From positions 124,001-188,000 of the forward strand of contig NZ_KQ465111.1 in NCBI RefSeq assembly GCF_001308875.1: a stretch of DNA of 64,000 bases, in the 5' to 3' direction. Made by a program: the position numbers and the translations under genes. Every line of letters starts with the position of its first letter. Positions within the stretch are counted from its first letter, which is position 1. The stretch comes from Lysinibacillus sp. ZYM-1. Its GTDB lineage: Bacteria > Bacillota > Bacilli > Bacillales_A > Planococcaceae. The notes under the pieces are model-generated. The model saw nothing but the letters and a program-made list of their open reading frames with translations, was not told the origin of the DNA and made no database searches. Of the stretch, positions 17,702 through 25,998 are shown piece by piece.

Positions 17702-18687
17702 TGAGTGTGATTGTCCCCGTCTATAATGCTGAGAAATATTTGAACAAATGTCTAATGAGTATTTGTCATCAAAGTTTAAAGGACATTGAAATTATTACAA
17801 TTAATGATGGCAGCGAGGATCAATCATTGTCCATTTTACAAGATTTTTCACAGTACGATGCACGTATAACCGTTTTAAATATCGACAATGGTGGTGTCAG
17901 TAAAGCAAGAAATTTAGGAATGGAACAAGCCAAAGGACAATATGTTACTTTTGTTGATGCGGATGATTGGCTAGAGTTAACGATGCTCGAAGAACTGTAT
18001 CAAGCTTGTAGACTGACAGGGAGCAATATTGCCAAATGTGATTTATTTTGGCATGAAGCGGAAGGAAGTAGGCAATTATATTATCCCTCAAAAACATACT
18101 GTACTTACAGTGCAACCGTTTGTTTAAACAAGTTATTTACAGAAATAGGTGAAAAGCATTTTGGTTTTTCATGCTGTAAACTTTATAAAAAATTCTTTTT
18201 AGATTCGCATAGGTTACGGTTTGATGAAACAATGAACTTTGCAGAAGATACGGTTTTTCTAACGAGAGCTGTAATAAAAAATCAATCCATCTGTTATGTT
18301 CCAAAACAGCTTTATTACTATAATGTTAGCAATCAAAATTCCCTCACAAGCAGGGCTATGGGCAATTTAAGAAATAATTATGATTTGTTATATAAAAAGC
18401 TCTTGAAGGAATTACGAGGTGGAGATGTTTATGAGGAAGTCAAAAATAGCTTTTTAAATTATCAATTTGAAGGGCTACTTGTTATCCTACATCAATGCGA
18501 TGCTAAACCACAGGCAATTAAAAATGCGATTCAATCCTTTTTACAAGTTTATCCAGATGTACTGAAGGTTAAGCTGATCAACCGTAAACTAAAACAGTTC
18601 ATCTTCTTAAAACTAATTAAAATGAATTGGCTTACTTTATCCTCCACCTTGATCTACATGAATGTAAAAAAGCCCAAAGTGATATAA
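17692..18687 (+). CDS. Glycosyltransferase family 2
   Basis: 331 residues, TTG start at 17692 with AAAGGAGGG eight bases upstream. GT-A fold: VSVIVPVYNAEKYLNKCL, INDGSEDQS, SKARNLGMEQAKGQYVTFVDADDW (the DxD-type metal site), and FAEDTVFLTRAV further on. Adds one sugar of the repeat unit, donor unknown. Last gene of the locus; no clear terminator follows within the 130 bp before ymdB. Confidence 0.9.
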   Translation: MVLVSVIVPVYNAEKYLNKCLMSICHQSLKDIEIITINDGSEDQSLSILQDFSQYDARITVLNIDNGGVSKARNLGMEQAKGQYVTFVDADDWLELTMLEELYQACRLTGSNIAKCDLFWHEAEGSRQLYYPSKTYCTYSATVCLNKLFTEIGEKHFGFSCCKLYKKFFLDSHRLRFDETMNFAEDTVFLTRAVIKNQSICYVPKQLYYYNVSNQNSLTSRAMGNLRNNYDLLYKKLLKELRGGDVYEEVKNSFLNYQFEGLLVILHQCDAKPQAIKNAIQSFLQVYPDVLKVKLINRKLKQFIFLKLIKMNWLTLSSTLIYMNVKKPKVI

Positions 18688-18820
18688 CTGTCAGATATAT
18701 ATTTTATTTTGCTTAATTATCCTCCTAGCGTTACAATTAATGATGGTATTCAAGGTACGTAAAGTCCTCTAAAAGCATAATAATTAAGAGGCGTAATGGA
18801 AAGAAAGAGTGGTTGAAAAA

Positions 18821-19618
18821 ATGAAAGTTTTATTTATAGGCGATATTGTTGGTTCAATTGGTCGAGATGCGTTGGAGAAATATTTACCACGCTTAAAAAG
18901 GAAATATAATGTTGATGTTGTCATTGCCAATGGTGAAAATGCTGCGGCAGGACGCGGGATTACAAGTAATATTTATAATGACCTGTTACAAATGGGTGTA
19001 GACGTTATTACAATGGGCAATCATACATGGGACAATAAAGATATATTTGATTTTATTGATGATGCTGATTATTTAATACGCCCAGCCAATTTTTCACATG
19101 AGGCACCTGGTAAAGGTATGGTGCAAATTTCTAAAAATGGCGTGACATTATCTGTCATTAATTTACATGGTCGTGTATTTTTACCTCCCCATGAGGATCC
19201 GTTTGCCATGGCAGAAAAATTGATTGAAGAAGCTCGTCAAACATCACCACTTGTTTTTGTGGATTTTCATGCGGAAGCAACAAGTGAAAAGATTGCTCTT
19301 GGCTGGCATTTAGATGGGAAGGCTTCTGCAGTTGTTGGGACACATACACATGTGCAAACAGCAGATGCACGAATTTATCCTAATGGCACGGCTTACATTA
19401 CAGATGTAGGGATGACAGGTCCGTATGATGAAATTTTAGGTATGACGAAGGAAAGTGTCATTTATAAATTCCAAACAAATATGCCTTCTCGTTTTGAAGT
19501 ACCGAAAAAAGGGCGAGAGGTATTAAGTGGTTTCTTTGTAGAGATTGATGATCAAACAGGGAAGGCTAAATCTTGTGAGCGCATTTATATCAATGAGGAT
19601 TATCCGTTTCAAGGATAA
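18821..19618 (+). CDS. ymdB: Metallophosphoesterase YmdB
   Basis: 265 residues from ATG 18821 (a GTG at 18809 is in frame, but MKVLFIGDIVG is the canonical family start). Phosphodiesterase of the YmdB/TIGR00282 family. In Bacillus subtilis it is needed for the switch to biofilm and other late adaptive behaviours and hydrolyses cyclic nucleotides in vitro. Metal ligands: GDIVGSIG, NGENAAAG, MGNHTWDN, DFHAEATSEK, VGTHTHVQTAD. Normally next to rny; here separated from it by the capsule locus. Confidence 0.95.
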   Translation: MKVLFIGDIVGSIGRDALEKYLPRLKRKYNVDVVIANGENAAAGRGITSNIYNDLLQMGVDVITMGNHTWDNKDIFDFIDDADYLIRPANFSHEAPGKGMVQISKNGVTLSVINLHGRVFLPPHEDPFAMAEKLIEEARQTSPLVFVDFHAEATSEKIALGWHLDGKASAVVGTHTHVQTADARIYPNGTAYITDVGMTGPYDEILGMTKESVIYKFQTNMPSRFEVPKKGREVLSGFFVEIDDQTGKAKSCERIYINEDYPFQG

Positions 19619-19796
19619 ATAAGTCGAAGTATGTTGGTTTAGGGTACTTTTACCGAGGATACAGGTTTCTTTGTGGAACTAGTCTATTTCCGTTTTGCGG
19701 AGCATAAAATGTGCTACGGACAATAACTTGAGGTCCAAAAAGGGGGACTTGAGTTGTTGAGCGTAAACACTATTCGCGAAACGGGGAGGAATAATT

Positions 19797-20063
19797 GTGG
19801 ATTCATTAAAAGTATCATCACGCTCTAATCCAAATTCAGTTGCAGGTGCATTAGTCGCGGTAATCAGAGAAAAAGGGCAAGCAGAAATGCAAGCAGTTGG
19901 GGCAGGGGCACTTAACCAAGCCGTGAAAGCAGTGGCCATCGCACGCGGATTTGTAGCGCCAAGTGGCACAGATTTAATTTGCGCGCCGGCGTTTGCCGAT
20001 ATTTTAATTGCTGGTGAAGAACGTACAGCCTTGAAGCTGCTAGTGGAAAAACGTAATCGATAA
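19797..20063 (+). CDS. spoVS: Stage V sporulation protein S
   Basis: 88 residues, GTG start at 19797 after GGGGAGGA. Small Alba-like protein required for spore coat assembly and completion of sporulation. Highly conserved core: LKVSSRSNPNSVAGAL, GAGALNQAVKAVAIARGFVA, GEERTALKLLVE. Follows ymdB as in Bacillus, but 178 bp separate them; in Bacillus this gene has its own sporulation-onset promoter, which I could not convincingly locate here. Confidence 0.96.
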   Translation: MDSLKVSSRSNPNSVAGALVAVIREKGQAEMQAVGAGALNQAVKAVAIARGFVAPSGTDLICAPAFADILIAGEERTALKLLVEKRNR

Positions 20064-20080
20064 AAAAGTGTAATAAGTAA

Positions 20081-20118
20081 AATGCCTAGTCACATAATAA
20101 AGTGGCCAGGCATTTTTT
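20081..20118 (+). terminator. spoVS terminator
   Basis: AATGCCTAGTCAC (20081-20093) pairs with GTGGCCAGGCATT (20102-20114), one mismatch and one G-U, followed by six T. Between here and korA (20327) I see no further gene or convincing promoter. Confidence 0.88.
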
Positions 20119-20326
20119 CGTTTTCCTGTTTACATATGATACATGTCACTTGAAATAGGTACGTTATTTTGCTTAGTTTTGAAAATTACAACTTTATGAA
20201 CATGATTTTCAGTCAAAGGTCTGATTTTCGCCTAAATCGTTGAGAAACAATAGTGCAGAAGGTTTCTTCGTGTTAAACTTATGAAGGAAAAATAATAGTA
20301 CACATTGGATTTAAGGAGTTGTTGAC

Positions 20327-22066
20327 ATGTTACATCAGCTTTCATGGAAAGTCGGTGGGCAACAAGGTGAAGGGATTGAGAGTACAGGTGAGATTTTCTC
20401 AATGGCAATGAATCGTCTAGGCTATTTCCTATACGGTTATCGTCACTTCTCTTCTCGAATTAAAGGTGGCCATACGAATAATAAAATTACAGTTCGTCCA
20501 ACAGAAGTACGTGCAATTGCGGATGATTTAGATATTTTAGTGGCGTTCGATCAGGAAACTATCGATGTCAATTATAAAGAACTTACAGAAAATGGTGTTA
20601 TTTTAGCGGATGCTAAATTTGATCCTGTTAAACCAGAAGATTCAAAGGCTCCATTATTTGTTGTACCGTTTACGGAAATAGCAGCAGAGCTTGGCACATC
20701 TTTGATGAAAAACATGGTAGCAATCGGAGCAACAGCATCATTGCTAAATCTAGAAGATGCAGTGTTCCAAAATGTTGTCGATGATATTTTTGGGAAAAAG
20801 GGCGAAGAGGTCGTTCAAAAAAATATGGAAGCCATTACTCGTGGTCGTCAAATCATGAATGAGCTGTTAGGTGATCGTGTAGGTGCATGGGAAATTTCTC
20901 CTGCAGATGGCAAACGTCGTATGTTTATGATTGGTAACGATGCAGTGGCACTTGGTGCATTAGCTGCTGGGACACGCTTTATGGCAGCATACCCAATTAC
21001 GCCTGCTTCAGAAATTATGGAATACTTAATTAAAAAGTTACCGAAATTTGGTGGGACAGTTATCCAAACGGAAGATGAAATTGCTGCTGCAACAATGGCA
21101 ATTGGAGCTAACTTTGGTGGTGTTCGTTCCTTTACAGCATCAGCTGGACCTGGTCTTTCACTGATGATGGAAGCAATTGGTCTTTCAGGTATGACAGAGC
21201 AGCCATTAGTGGTCGTTGATACACAACGTGGAGGTCCTTCAACTGGGCTACCAACAAAGCAAGAACAATCGGACTTAATGGCAATGCTTTACGGAACACA
21301 TGGAGAAATCCCTAAAGTAGTTATTGCACCTTCTACAATGGAGGAAGCATTCTTTGATACAATCCAAGCATTTAATATTGCAGAGGAATTGCAATTACCA
21401 GTTATCTTAATGACAGATTTACAATTATCGCTAGGGAAACAATCTGTAGAACCATTTGATTACAGTAAGATTGAAATTCGTCGTGGTAAAATTGTGATCA
21501 ATGATCTTGAAGAAGCCGCTGATAAAGCCTACTTCAAACGTTATGAAGATACTGAAGATGGGGTTTCACCTCGAGTATTACCTGGTACATTACATGGTAT
21601 TCACCACGTTACTGGTGTTGAACATGATGAAACAGGGAAGCCATCTGAAGCAACAGGTAATCGTCAAACACAAATGGATAAACGTTTCCGTAAATTAGAG
21701 AGTTTGAAATTTGATAACCCTGTGTATGTAAATGCACCACATGAGGAAGCTGAGATTTTATTAGTAGGCTTTAACTCAACAAGAGGAGCTATCGAAGAAG
21801 TGCAAGAACGACTAAATGCGCAAGGTATGAAAGTGAATCATGCTCATATTCGTTTAGTTCACCCATTCCCATCTGCGGAAATGGCACCTCTTGTATCACA
21901 GGCGAAAAAAGTGATCGTTGTAGAAAATAACTATACAGGTCAATTAGCTAATATTATGAAGATGAATATAGGTGGTCACGATAAAATCGCGACAATCACT
22001 AAATATAATGGTACACCATTCTTGCCAGGTGAATTAGAAAATCGTGTGAAGGAGTTGACTCGCTAA
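20327..22066 (+). CDS. korA: 2-oxoacid:ferredoxin oxidoreductase alpha subunit
   Basis: 579 residues, ATG 20327 after AAGGAG. Fused gamma-alpha architecture: the N-terminal ~190 residues are the gamma domain (SWKVGGQQGEGIESTGEIFS, FSSRIKGGHTN) and the rest the pyrimidine-binding alpha domain (AAYPITPASEIMEYL, QTEDEIAAATMAIGANFGG, PLVVVDTQRGGPSTGLPTKQEQSDL). With KorB it oxidatively decarboxylates a 2-oxoacid, most likely 2-oxoglutarate, to the acyl-CoA with ferredoxin as acceptor. Substrate is by family only. Occupies the spoVS-miaB interval where Bacillus subtilis has tdh-kbl. Confidence 0.92.
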   Translation: MLHQLSWKVGGQQGEGIESTGEIFSMAMNRLGYFLYGYRHFSSRIKGGHTNNKITVRPTEVRAIADDLDILVAFDQETIDVNYKELTENGVILADAKFDPVKPEDSKAPLFVVPFTEIAAELGTSLMKNMVAIGATASLLNLEDAVFQNVVDDIFGKKGEEVVQKNMEAITRGRQIMNELLGDRVGAWEISPADGKRRMFMIGNDAVALGALAAGTRFMAAYPITPASEIMEYLIKKLPKFGGTVIQTEDEIAAATMAIGANFGGVRSFTASAGPGLSLMMEAIGLSGMTEQPLVVVDTQRGGPSTGLPTKQEQSDLMAMLYGTHGEIPKVVIAPSTMEEAFFDTIQAFNIAEELQLPVILMTDLQLSLGKQSVEPFDYSKIEIRRGKIVINDLEEAADKAYFKRYEDTEDGVSPRVLPGTLHGIHHVTGVEHDETGKPSEATGNRQTQMDKRFRKLESLKFDNPVYVNAPHEEAEILLVGFNSTRGAIEEVQERLNAQGMKVNHAHIRLVHPFPSAEMAPLVSQAKKVIVVENNYTGQLANIMKMNIGGHDKIATITKYNGTPFLPGELENRVKELTR

Positions 22067-22932
22067 TGGCAACATTTAAGGATTTTCGTAATACAGTGAA
22101 ACCAAACTGGTGTCCAGGTTGTGGAGACTTCTCCGTACAAGCAGCTATTCAACGTGCTGCTGCGAATGTTGGAATTGAACCAAATGAACTTGCCGTGATT
22201 TCAGGGATTGGTTGTTCGGGTCGTATTTCAGGATATATTAATTCTTACGGATTCCATGGTATTCATGGTCGTGCACTTCCGATTGCACAAGGGTTAAAAA
22301 TGGCTAATCGTGATTTACATGTCATCGCTTCTGGTGGTGATGGTGATGGATTTGCGATCGGTATGGGGCACACAATTCATGCGATCCGCCGTAACATTGA
22401 TATTACTTATATTGTCATGGATAACCAAATTTATGGTTTAACAAAAGGTCAAACATCGCCACGTTCTGCTGCTGGATTTATTACTAAATCCACACCAGGT
22501 GGGGCAATTGAGCCATCATTGAAACCATTAGAGGTAGCATTAACAAGTGGTGCAACATTTGTAGCACAAGGCTTCTCGACTGACATTAAAGAGTTAACAG
22601 CTTTAATCGAAGCGGGTATCAACCATAAAGGCTTCTCATTCATCAATGTCTTTTCACCTTGTGTAACATATAACAAAGTGAACACATACGATTGGTTTAA
22701 AGAGAACTTAACAAAGCTAGCGGATGTCGAAGGCTATGATCACACTGATCGCGGTATGGCAATGCGTACAGTGATGGAGAACGAGGGCTTAGTAACAGGC
22801 GTTATTTATCATGATACAGAAACAACGTCTTATCAAGAAAAAGTACCTGGTTACTCCGAGTTACCATTAACAGATATTGATATCAAAATGAGCGAAAATG
22901 ATTTCAATGAGTTAGTAAAAGAATTTATGTAA
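22066..22932 (+). CDS. korB: 2-oxoacid:ferredoxin oxidoreductase beta subunit
   Basis: 288 residues, ATG 22066 overlapping the korA stop by one base. Thiamine-diphosphate and iron-sulfur subunit: NWCPGCGDFSVQAAI (cysteine pair), GIGCSGRISGY (third cysteine), GGDGDGFAIGMGHTIHAIRRN (diphosphate/Mg binding), MDNQIYGLTKGQTSPRS, and VFSPCVTYNK (fourth cysteine). Four cysteines suffice for one [4Fe-4S] cluster. Two-subunit KorAB enzymes of aerobes tolerate oxygen comparatively well. Ends at a strong terminator. Confidence 0.93.
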   Translation: MATFKDFRNTVKPNWCPGCGDFSVQAAIQRAAANVGIEPNELAVISGIGCSGRISGYINSYGFHGIHGRALPIAQGLKMANRDLHVIASGGDGDGFAIGMGHTIHAIRRNIDITYIVMDNQIYGLTKGQTSPRSAAGFITKSTPGGAIEPSLKPLEVALTSGATFVAQGFSTDIKELTALIEAGINHKGFSFINVFSPCVTYNKVNTYDWFKENLTKLADVEGYDHTDRGMAMRTVMENEGLVTGVIYHDTETTSYQEKVPGYSELPLTDIDIKMSENDFNELVKEFM

Positions 22933-22944
22933 GATGATAGAATC

Positions 22945-22981
22945 AAAGCATTTGGAATAGTGATATTCCAAATGCTTTTTT
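22945..22981 (+). terminator. korAB terminator
   Basis: Perfect 15-bp stem AAAGCATTTGGAATA / TATTCCAAATGCTTT with GTGA tetraloop and T run. Confidence 0.95.
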
Positions 22982-23054
22982 GTTGTATGGATTAATATTA
23001 AAATAGCAAGCGTAAGCAATGACACCTATAAGCTATGTGAAGAACAATTTGAAA

Positions 23055-23073
23055 CCTTATAAAATCCTTATAA
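23055..23073 (+). promoter_or_regulatory. CCTTATAA direct repeats, possible response-regulator site
   Basis: CCTTATAA occurs at 23055-23062 and again at 23066-23073, an 11-bp period (one helical turn), 43-61 bp before the ABC ATPase gene. Tandem repeats at this spacing are typical of OmpR-family regulator sites, and such a regulator is encoded at 25336. The second copy also contains TATAAT (23070-23075), a possible -10 box. Inference from spacing only. Confidence 0.4.
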
Positions 23074-23115
23074 TCATTTTTTACACTAAGGTCATCGAAA
23101 GGATGATGACTAATA

Positions 23116-23823
23116 ATGAGAGATTTGATATTGAAAACAGAAAGTCTTACTAAAACATTGAAAGGGCAAAAAATTGTAGATCAACTAACGCTAGAAATCC
23201 AACGTAATACGGTTTATGGTTTGCTTGGACCTAACGGGGCAGGGAAATCAACAACATTAAAGATGATTACAGGTATGCTACGACCCAATACTGGAGCAAT
23301 CATTTTTAATGGGCATACTTGGACACGAAATGATTTACAAGACATTGGTGTCTTAATCGAAACACCGCCACTATATGAAAATTTGACAGCTCAAGAAAAT
23401 TTACAAGTCCGAACAATAGCCTTAGGTTTACCACAAAGTCGTATCGAAGAAGTTTTAAAGGTTGTAGATTTAACGAATACAGGTAAAAAACGGGCAGGAC
23501 AGTTTTCTTTAGGGATGAAACAAAGGCTAGGGATAGCGATTGCACTGTTAAACAAACCAAAGCTATTAATTTTAGATGAGCCAACAAATGGGCTAGATCC
23601 AATTGGTATACAGGAGCTTCGTAAGCTTATTCGTTCTTTTCCAGAGCAAGGCATTACGGTCATATTATCCAGTCATATTTTGTCTGAGGTGGAACAAGTC
23701 GTCGATGATATTGGTATTATCGCTGATGGAAGACTTGGTTATCAGGGTCCAGCACCACAGGGGCAGGAATTAGAATCATTATTTATGCAGGTTGTGTCTG
23801 CTAATAGAAAGGTAGGCCATTAA
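23116..23823 (+). CDS. ABC transporter ATPase, lantibiotic/bacitracin immunity type
   Basis: 235 residues. Walker A GPNGAGKSTT, signature FSLGMKQRLGIAIALL, Walker B LLILDEPTNGLDPIG, then H-loop SSHILSEV. The short length and the PPLYENLTAQENL segment are those of the BcrA/NisF/SpaF/CprA immunity group. It energises the two permeases that follow, probably expelling a membrane-active peptide. No lantibiotic precursor or modification gene is nearby, so defence against peptides made by others is more likely than self-immunity. Confidence 0.88.
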   Translation: MRDLILKTESLTKTLKGQKIVDQLTLEIQRNTVYGLLGPNGAGKSTTLKMITGMLRPNTGAIIFNGHTWTRNDLQDIGVLIETPPLYENLTAQENLQVRTIALGLPQSRIEEVLKVVDLTNTGKKRAGQFSLGMKQRLGIAIALLNKPKLLILDEPTNGLDPIGIQELRKLIRSFPEQGITVILSSHILSEVEQVVDDIGIIADGRLGYQGPAPQGQELESLFMQVVSANRKVGH

Positions 23824-23824
23824 C

Positions 23825-24553
23825 ATGCTATCCATTCTAAAAGCAGAACAATTAAAGTGGAAGAGGACTTTTATTTCAACATTACTTTGGCTTACTCCCT
23901 TAGTAACATGGCTTTTAAGTGCCGTACTTATGGGTGGTTCGTATTTTCAAACAGGTGCATATAACTGGTGGTATACGATGCTACTCCCAGGTGCTTTAAC
24001 GATTTGCTGCGCATTAGTAGTGGAAATAGATAAGAAAATGAAATACCAAAGTATACTTGCACTGCCCCTTGATCTAAAAAAAATCTGGCTGGGCAAGATA
24101 CTTTCATCCAGTATGTGGCTACTTTTTATCTCTGTCATTTTCTTTATTGGAATTACGGTAGGAGGCTGGCTTTTCGGTCATAGTTTATCGCTATCTAGCA
24201 GTTTGGTAAGTACTATAGTCATTTTCATAACGTTTTTGTGGCAAATTCCTTTATGTCTTTTCCTAGCGGCCAAATTAGGTACCTATTTAGCCATTTTATT
24301 CAATTTAGTTGCCAATATTGTAGGGATTGTTGTGTTTGCGGATGGGGAATTATGGTACATCTATCCGTTTGCAATTGGAGCGCGTTTAATATGTTCCACA
24401 ATTGGTATATTACCGAATGGTTTATCAGTACCAGAGGGAAGCCCTTTATTGAATACGAATGTTATTTTCCTGGGCATCATTATGGCATTAGCTTGGTTTA
24501 TAATAGTTAGTTTCCTTACTGCCAAGTGGTTTCAAAAAAGGGAGGCCAAATAG
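23825..24553 (+). CDS. Lantibiotic immunity ABC permease (MutE/EpiE-like)
   Basis: 242 residues, ATG one base after the ATPase stop codon region. Six predicted membrane segments with the ABC-2 immunity layout: short cytoplasmic start ILKAEQLKWKRTFIST, then the pair LLWLTPLVTWLLSAVLMGG and LLPGALTICCALVVEIDKK. First of two paralogous permeases encoded in tandem. Co-translated with its ATPase, so same transporter. Confidence 0.8.
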   Translation: MLSILKAEQLKWKRTFISTLLWLTPLVTWLLSAVLMGGSYFQTGAYNWWYTMLLPGALTICCALVVEIDKKMKYQSILALPLDLKKIWLGKILSSSMWLLFISVIFFIGITVGGWLFGHSLSLSSSLVSTIVIFITFLWQIPLCLFLAAKLGTYLAILFNLVANIVGIVVFADGELWYIYPFAIGARLICSTIGILPNGLSVPEGSPLLNTNVIFLGIIMALAWFIIVSFLTAKWFQKREAK

Positions 24554-24556
24554 CGG

Positions 24557-25309
24557 ATGGACATGTTACGATTATTGAGAGTAGACTGTTTAAAAACAAA
24601 ACGAACACCCTTTTTACTCACACATTTAGTTGTACCCATTGCTATTTCAGCTCTCTTTTTAGCCTACTATTCTTATTCACCATGGGATTTTAAAGGGAAA
24701 GTAATGGCGTATTTCCAGGGGGTTGCATGTGGTTTACCCATTATTATTGGATTAGTGTGTGCAATGGCATCTGAACAGGAGGCAAACGCAGGTCAATTTC
24801 AGATCATGTTAGCAACAACAAATAGGAAAACGAAGACATATGTTAGTAAGCTATTACTGTTATTGCTGTATAGCTTTGGGGCCATTTTCTTATCTATAGC
24901 CATCTTTAGTATTGGATTTATCGAGCTATTACATGAAGAAGATTTAAGTTATTCATTTTATAGTATGGCTGCGTGTATTCTCTTTGGAAGTCATGTTTTT
25001 TTATATATTTTACATTTATATGTGAGCTTACAATTTGGAAAAGGTGCTTCGATCGGGTTAGGTATAGTGGAGGCTCTTTTGGTTGCTCTATTGCTTACAG
25101 GTTTAGGGGATTATATTTGGCCCTATTTACCTTATGGATGGAGCGGACACTTTGTCTCTTTATGGATCATAAAGTCGACAGGAGCGAATCTAGCTCTACT
25201 CGAAACAAGTATGCGTATAGGAATCGTTGGTTGTTTGGCAGGCAGCGTATTTGCCTTTATTTTGTCGTGTCTATGGTTTGAGAAATGGGAAGGTAGAAGA
25301 ACGGAATAG
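24557..25309 (+). CDS. Lantibiotic immunity ABC permease (MutG/SpaG-like)
   Basis: 250 residues, six predicted membrane segments. N-terminus LLRVDCLKTKRTPFLLTHLVVP and the segment MASEQEANAGQFQIMLATTNRK match the second permease class of immunity transporters. Three bases after the preceding gene. With the ATPase and the other permease it should form one transporter. Confidence 0.8.
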   Translation: MDMLRLLRVDCLKTKRTPFLLTHLVVPIAISALFLAYYSYSPWDFKGKVMAYFQGVACGLPIIIGLVCAMASEQEANAGQFQIMLATTNRKTKTYVSKLLLLLLYSFGAIFLSIAIFSIGFIELLHEEDLSYSFYSMAACILFGSHVFLYILHLYVSLQFGKGASIGLGIVEALLVALLLTGLGDYIWPYLPYGWSGHFVSLWIIKSTGANLALLETSMRIGIVGCLAGSVFAFILSCLWFEKWEGRRTE

Positions 25310-25335
25310 TAGGAATAGATAGTTGAGGGTGAGTT

Positions 25336-25998
25336 ATGGCAAACATATTAGTCGTTGATGATGAAGAGGATATTTTAATATTAGTCAAAAATGCACTGCG
25401 TAAAGATGACCATTTAGTAACCATTGTTTCTGAATCTACAGAAGTATGTAAGATGAATCTTGGTTCCTTTGATTTAATATTGTTGGATGTTATGATGCCA
25501 GTTATTGATGGATTCACATTATGTGGGCAAATTCGTCATGCTGTAGATTGCCCGATTCTCTTTCTCACTGCTAAGTCATTAGAGGAAGATGTGATGTATG
25601 GTCTAGGATTAGGGGCAGATGATTATTTAATTAAACCTTTTGGGATTGGGGAGTTACGTGCAAGGGTGAACGCTCATATTCGACGTGAACGAAGAGAGAA
25701 GCGGAGCATCCTTTATATCGATAAGGTTCATTTTAATCTATCTGGGAAAGAGCTTTTTGTGAGTGATGAGCGAGTCATGCTTACAAAAAGTGAGTATGAG
25801 ATATTTGAATTTTTAGCACGACATCGAGGGCAGGTCTTTTCAAAAGAACAAATATACGAAACAATTTTTGGATTTGATGGCAAAAGTGACAGTACAGCTA
25901 TAACAGAGCATATTAAAAATATTCGCTCGAAGTTACATGCTTGTGAAATAGATGCTATTGAAACGGTTTGGGGGATCGGCTATAAATGGAAACCATAA
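25336..25998 (+). CDS. OmpR-family response regulator (NisR/SpaR/CprR-like)
   Basis: 220 residues. Receiver domain with acidic pocket VVDDEEDI, phospho-acceptor Asp in DLILLDVMMPVIDGF, and Lys in IKPFGIGEL; C-terminal winged-helix DNA-binding domain (LTKSEYEIFEFLARHRGQVFS, then AITEHIKNIRSKL). Expected to activate the ABC genes just upstream; the repeats at 23055 are a candidate target. Overlaps the kinase gene by 13 bp. Confidence 0.9.
   Translation: MANILVVDDEEDILILVKNALRKDDHLVTIVSESTEVCKMNLGSFDLILLDVMMPVIDGFTLCGQIRHAVDCPILFLTAKSLEEDVMYGLGLGADDYLIKPFGIGELRARVNAHIRRERREKRSILYIDKVHFNLSGKELFVSDERVMLTKSEYEIFEFLARHRGQVFSKEQIYETIFGFDGKSDSTAITEHIKNIRSKLHACEIDAIETVWGIGYKWKP

Noticed and set aside
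19640-19690. Sigma-H promoter for spoVS (GAGGATAC ... GGAAC)
   Set aside because: Both boxes have mismatches and the spacing is imprecise; too weak to list as a site.
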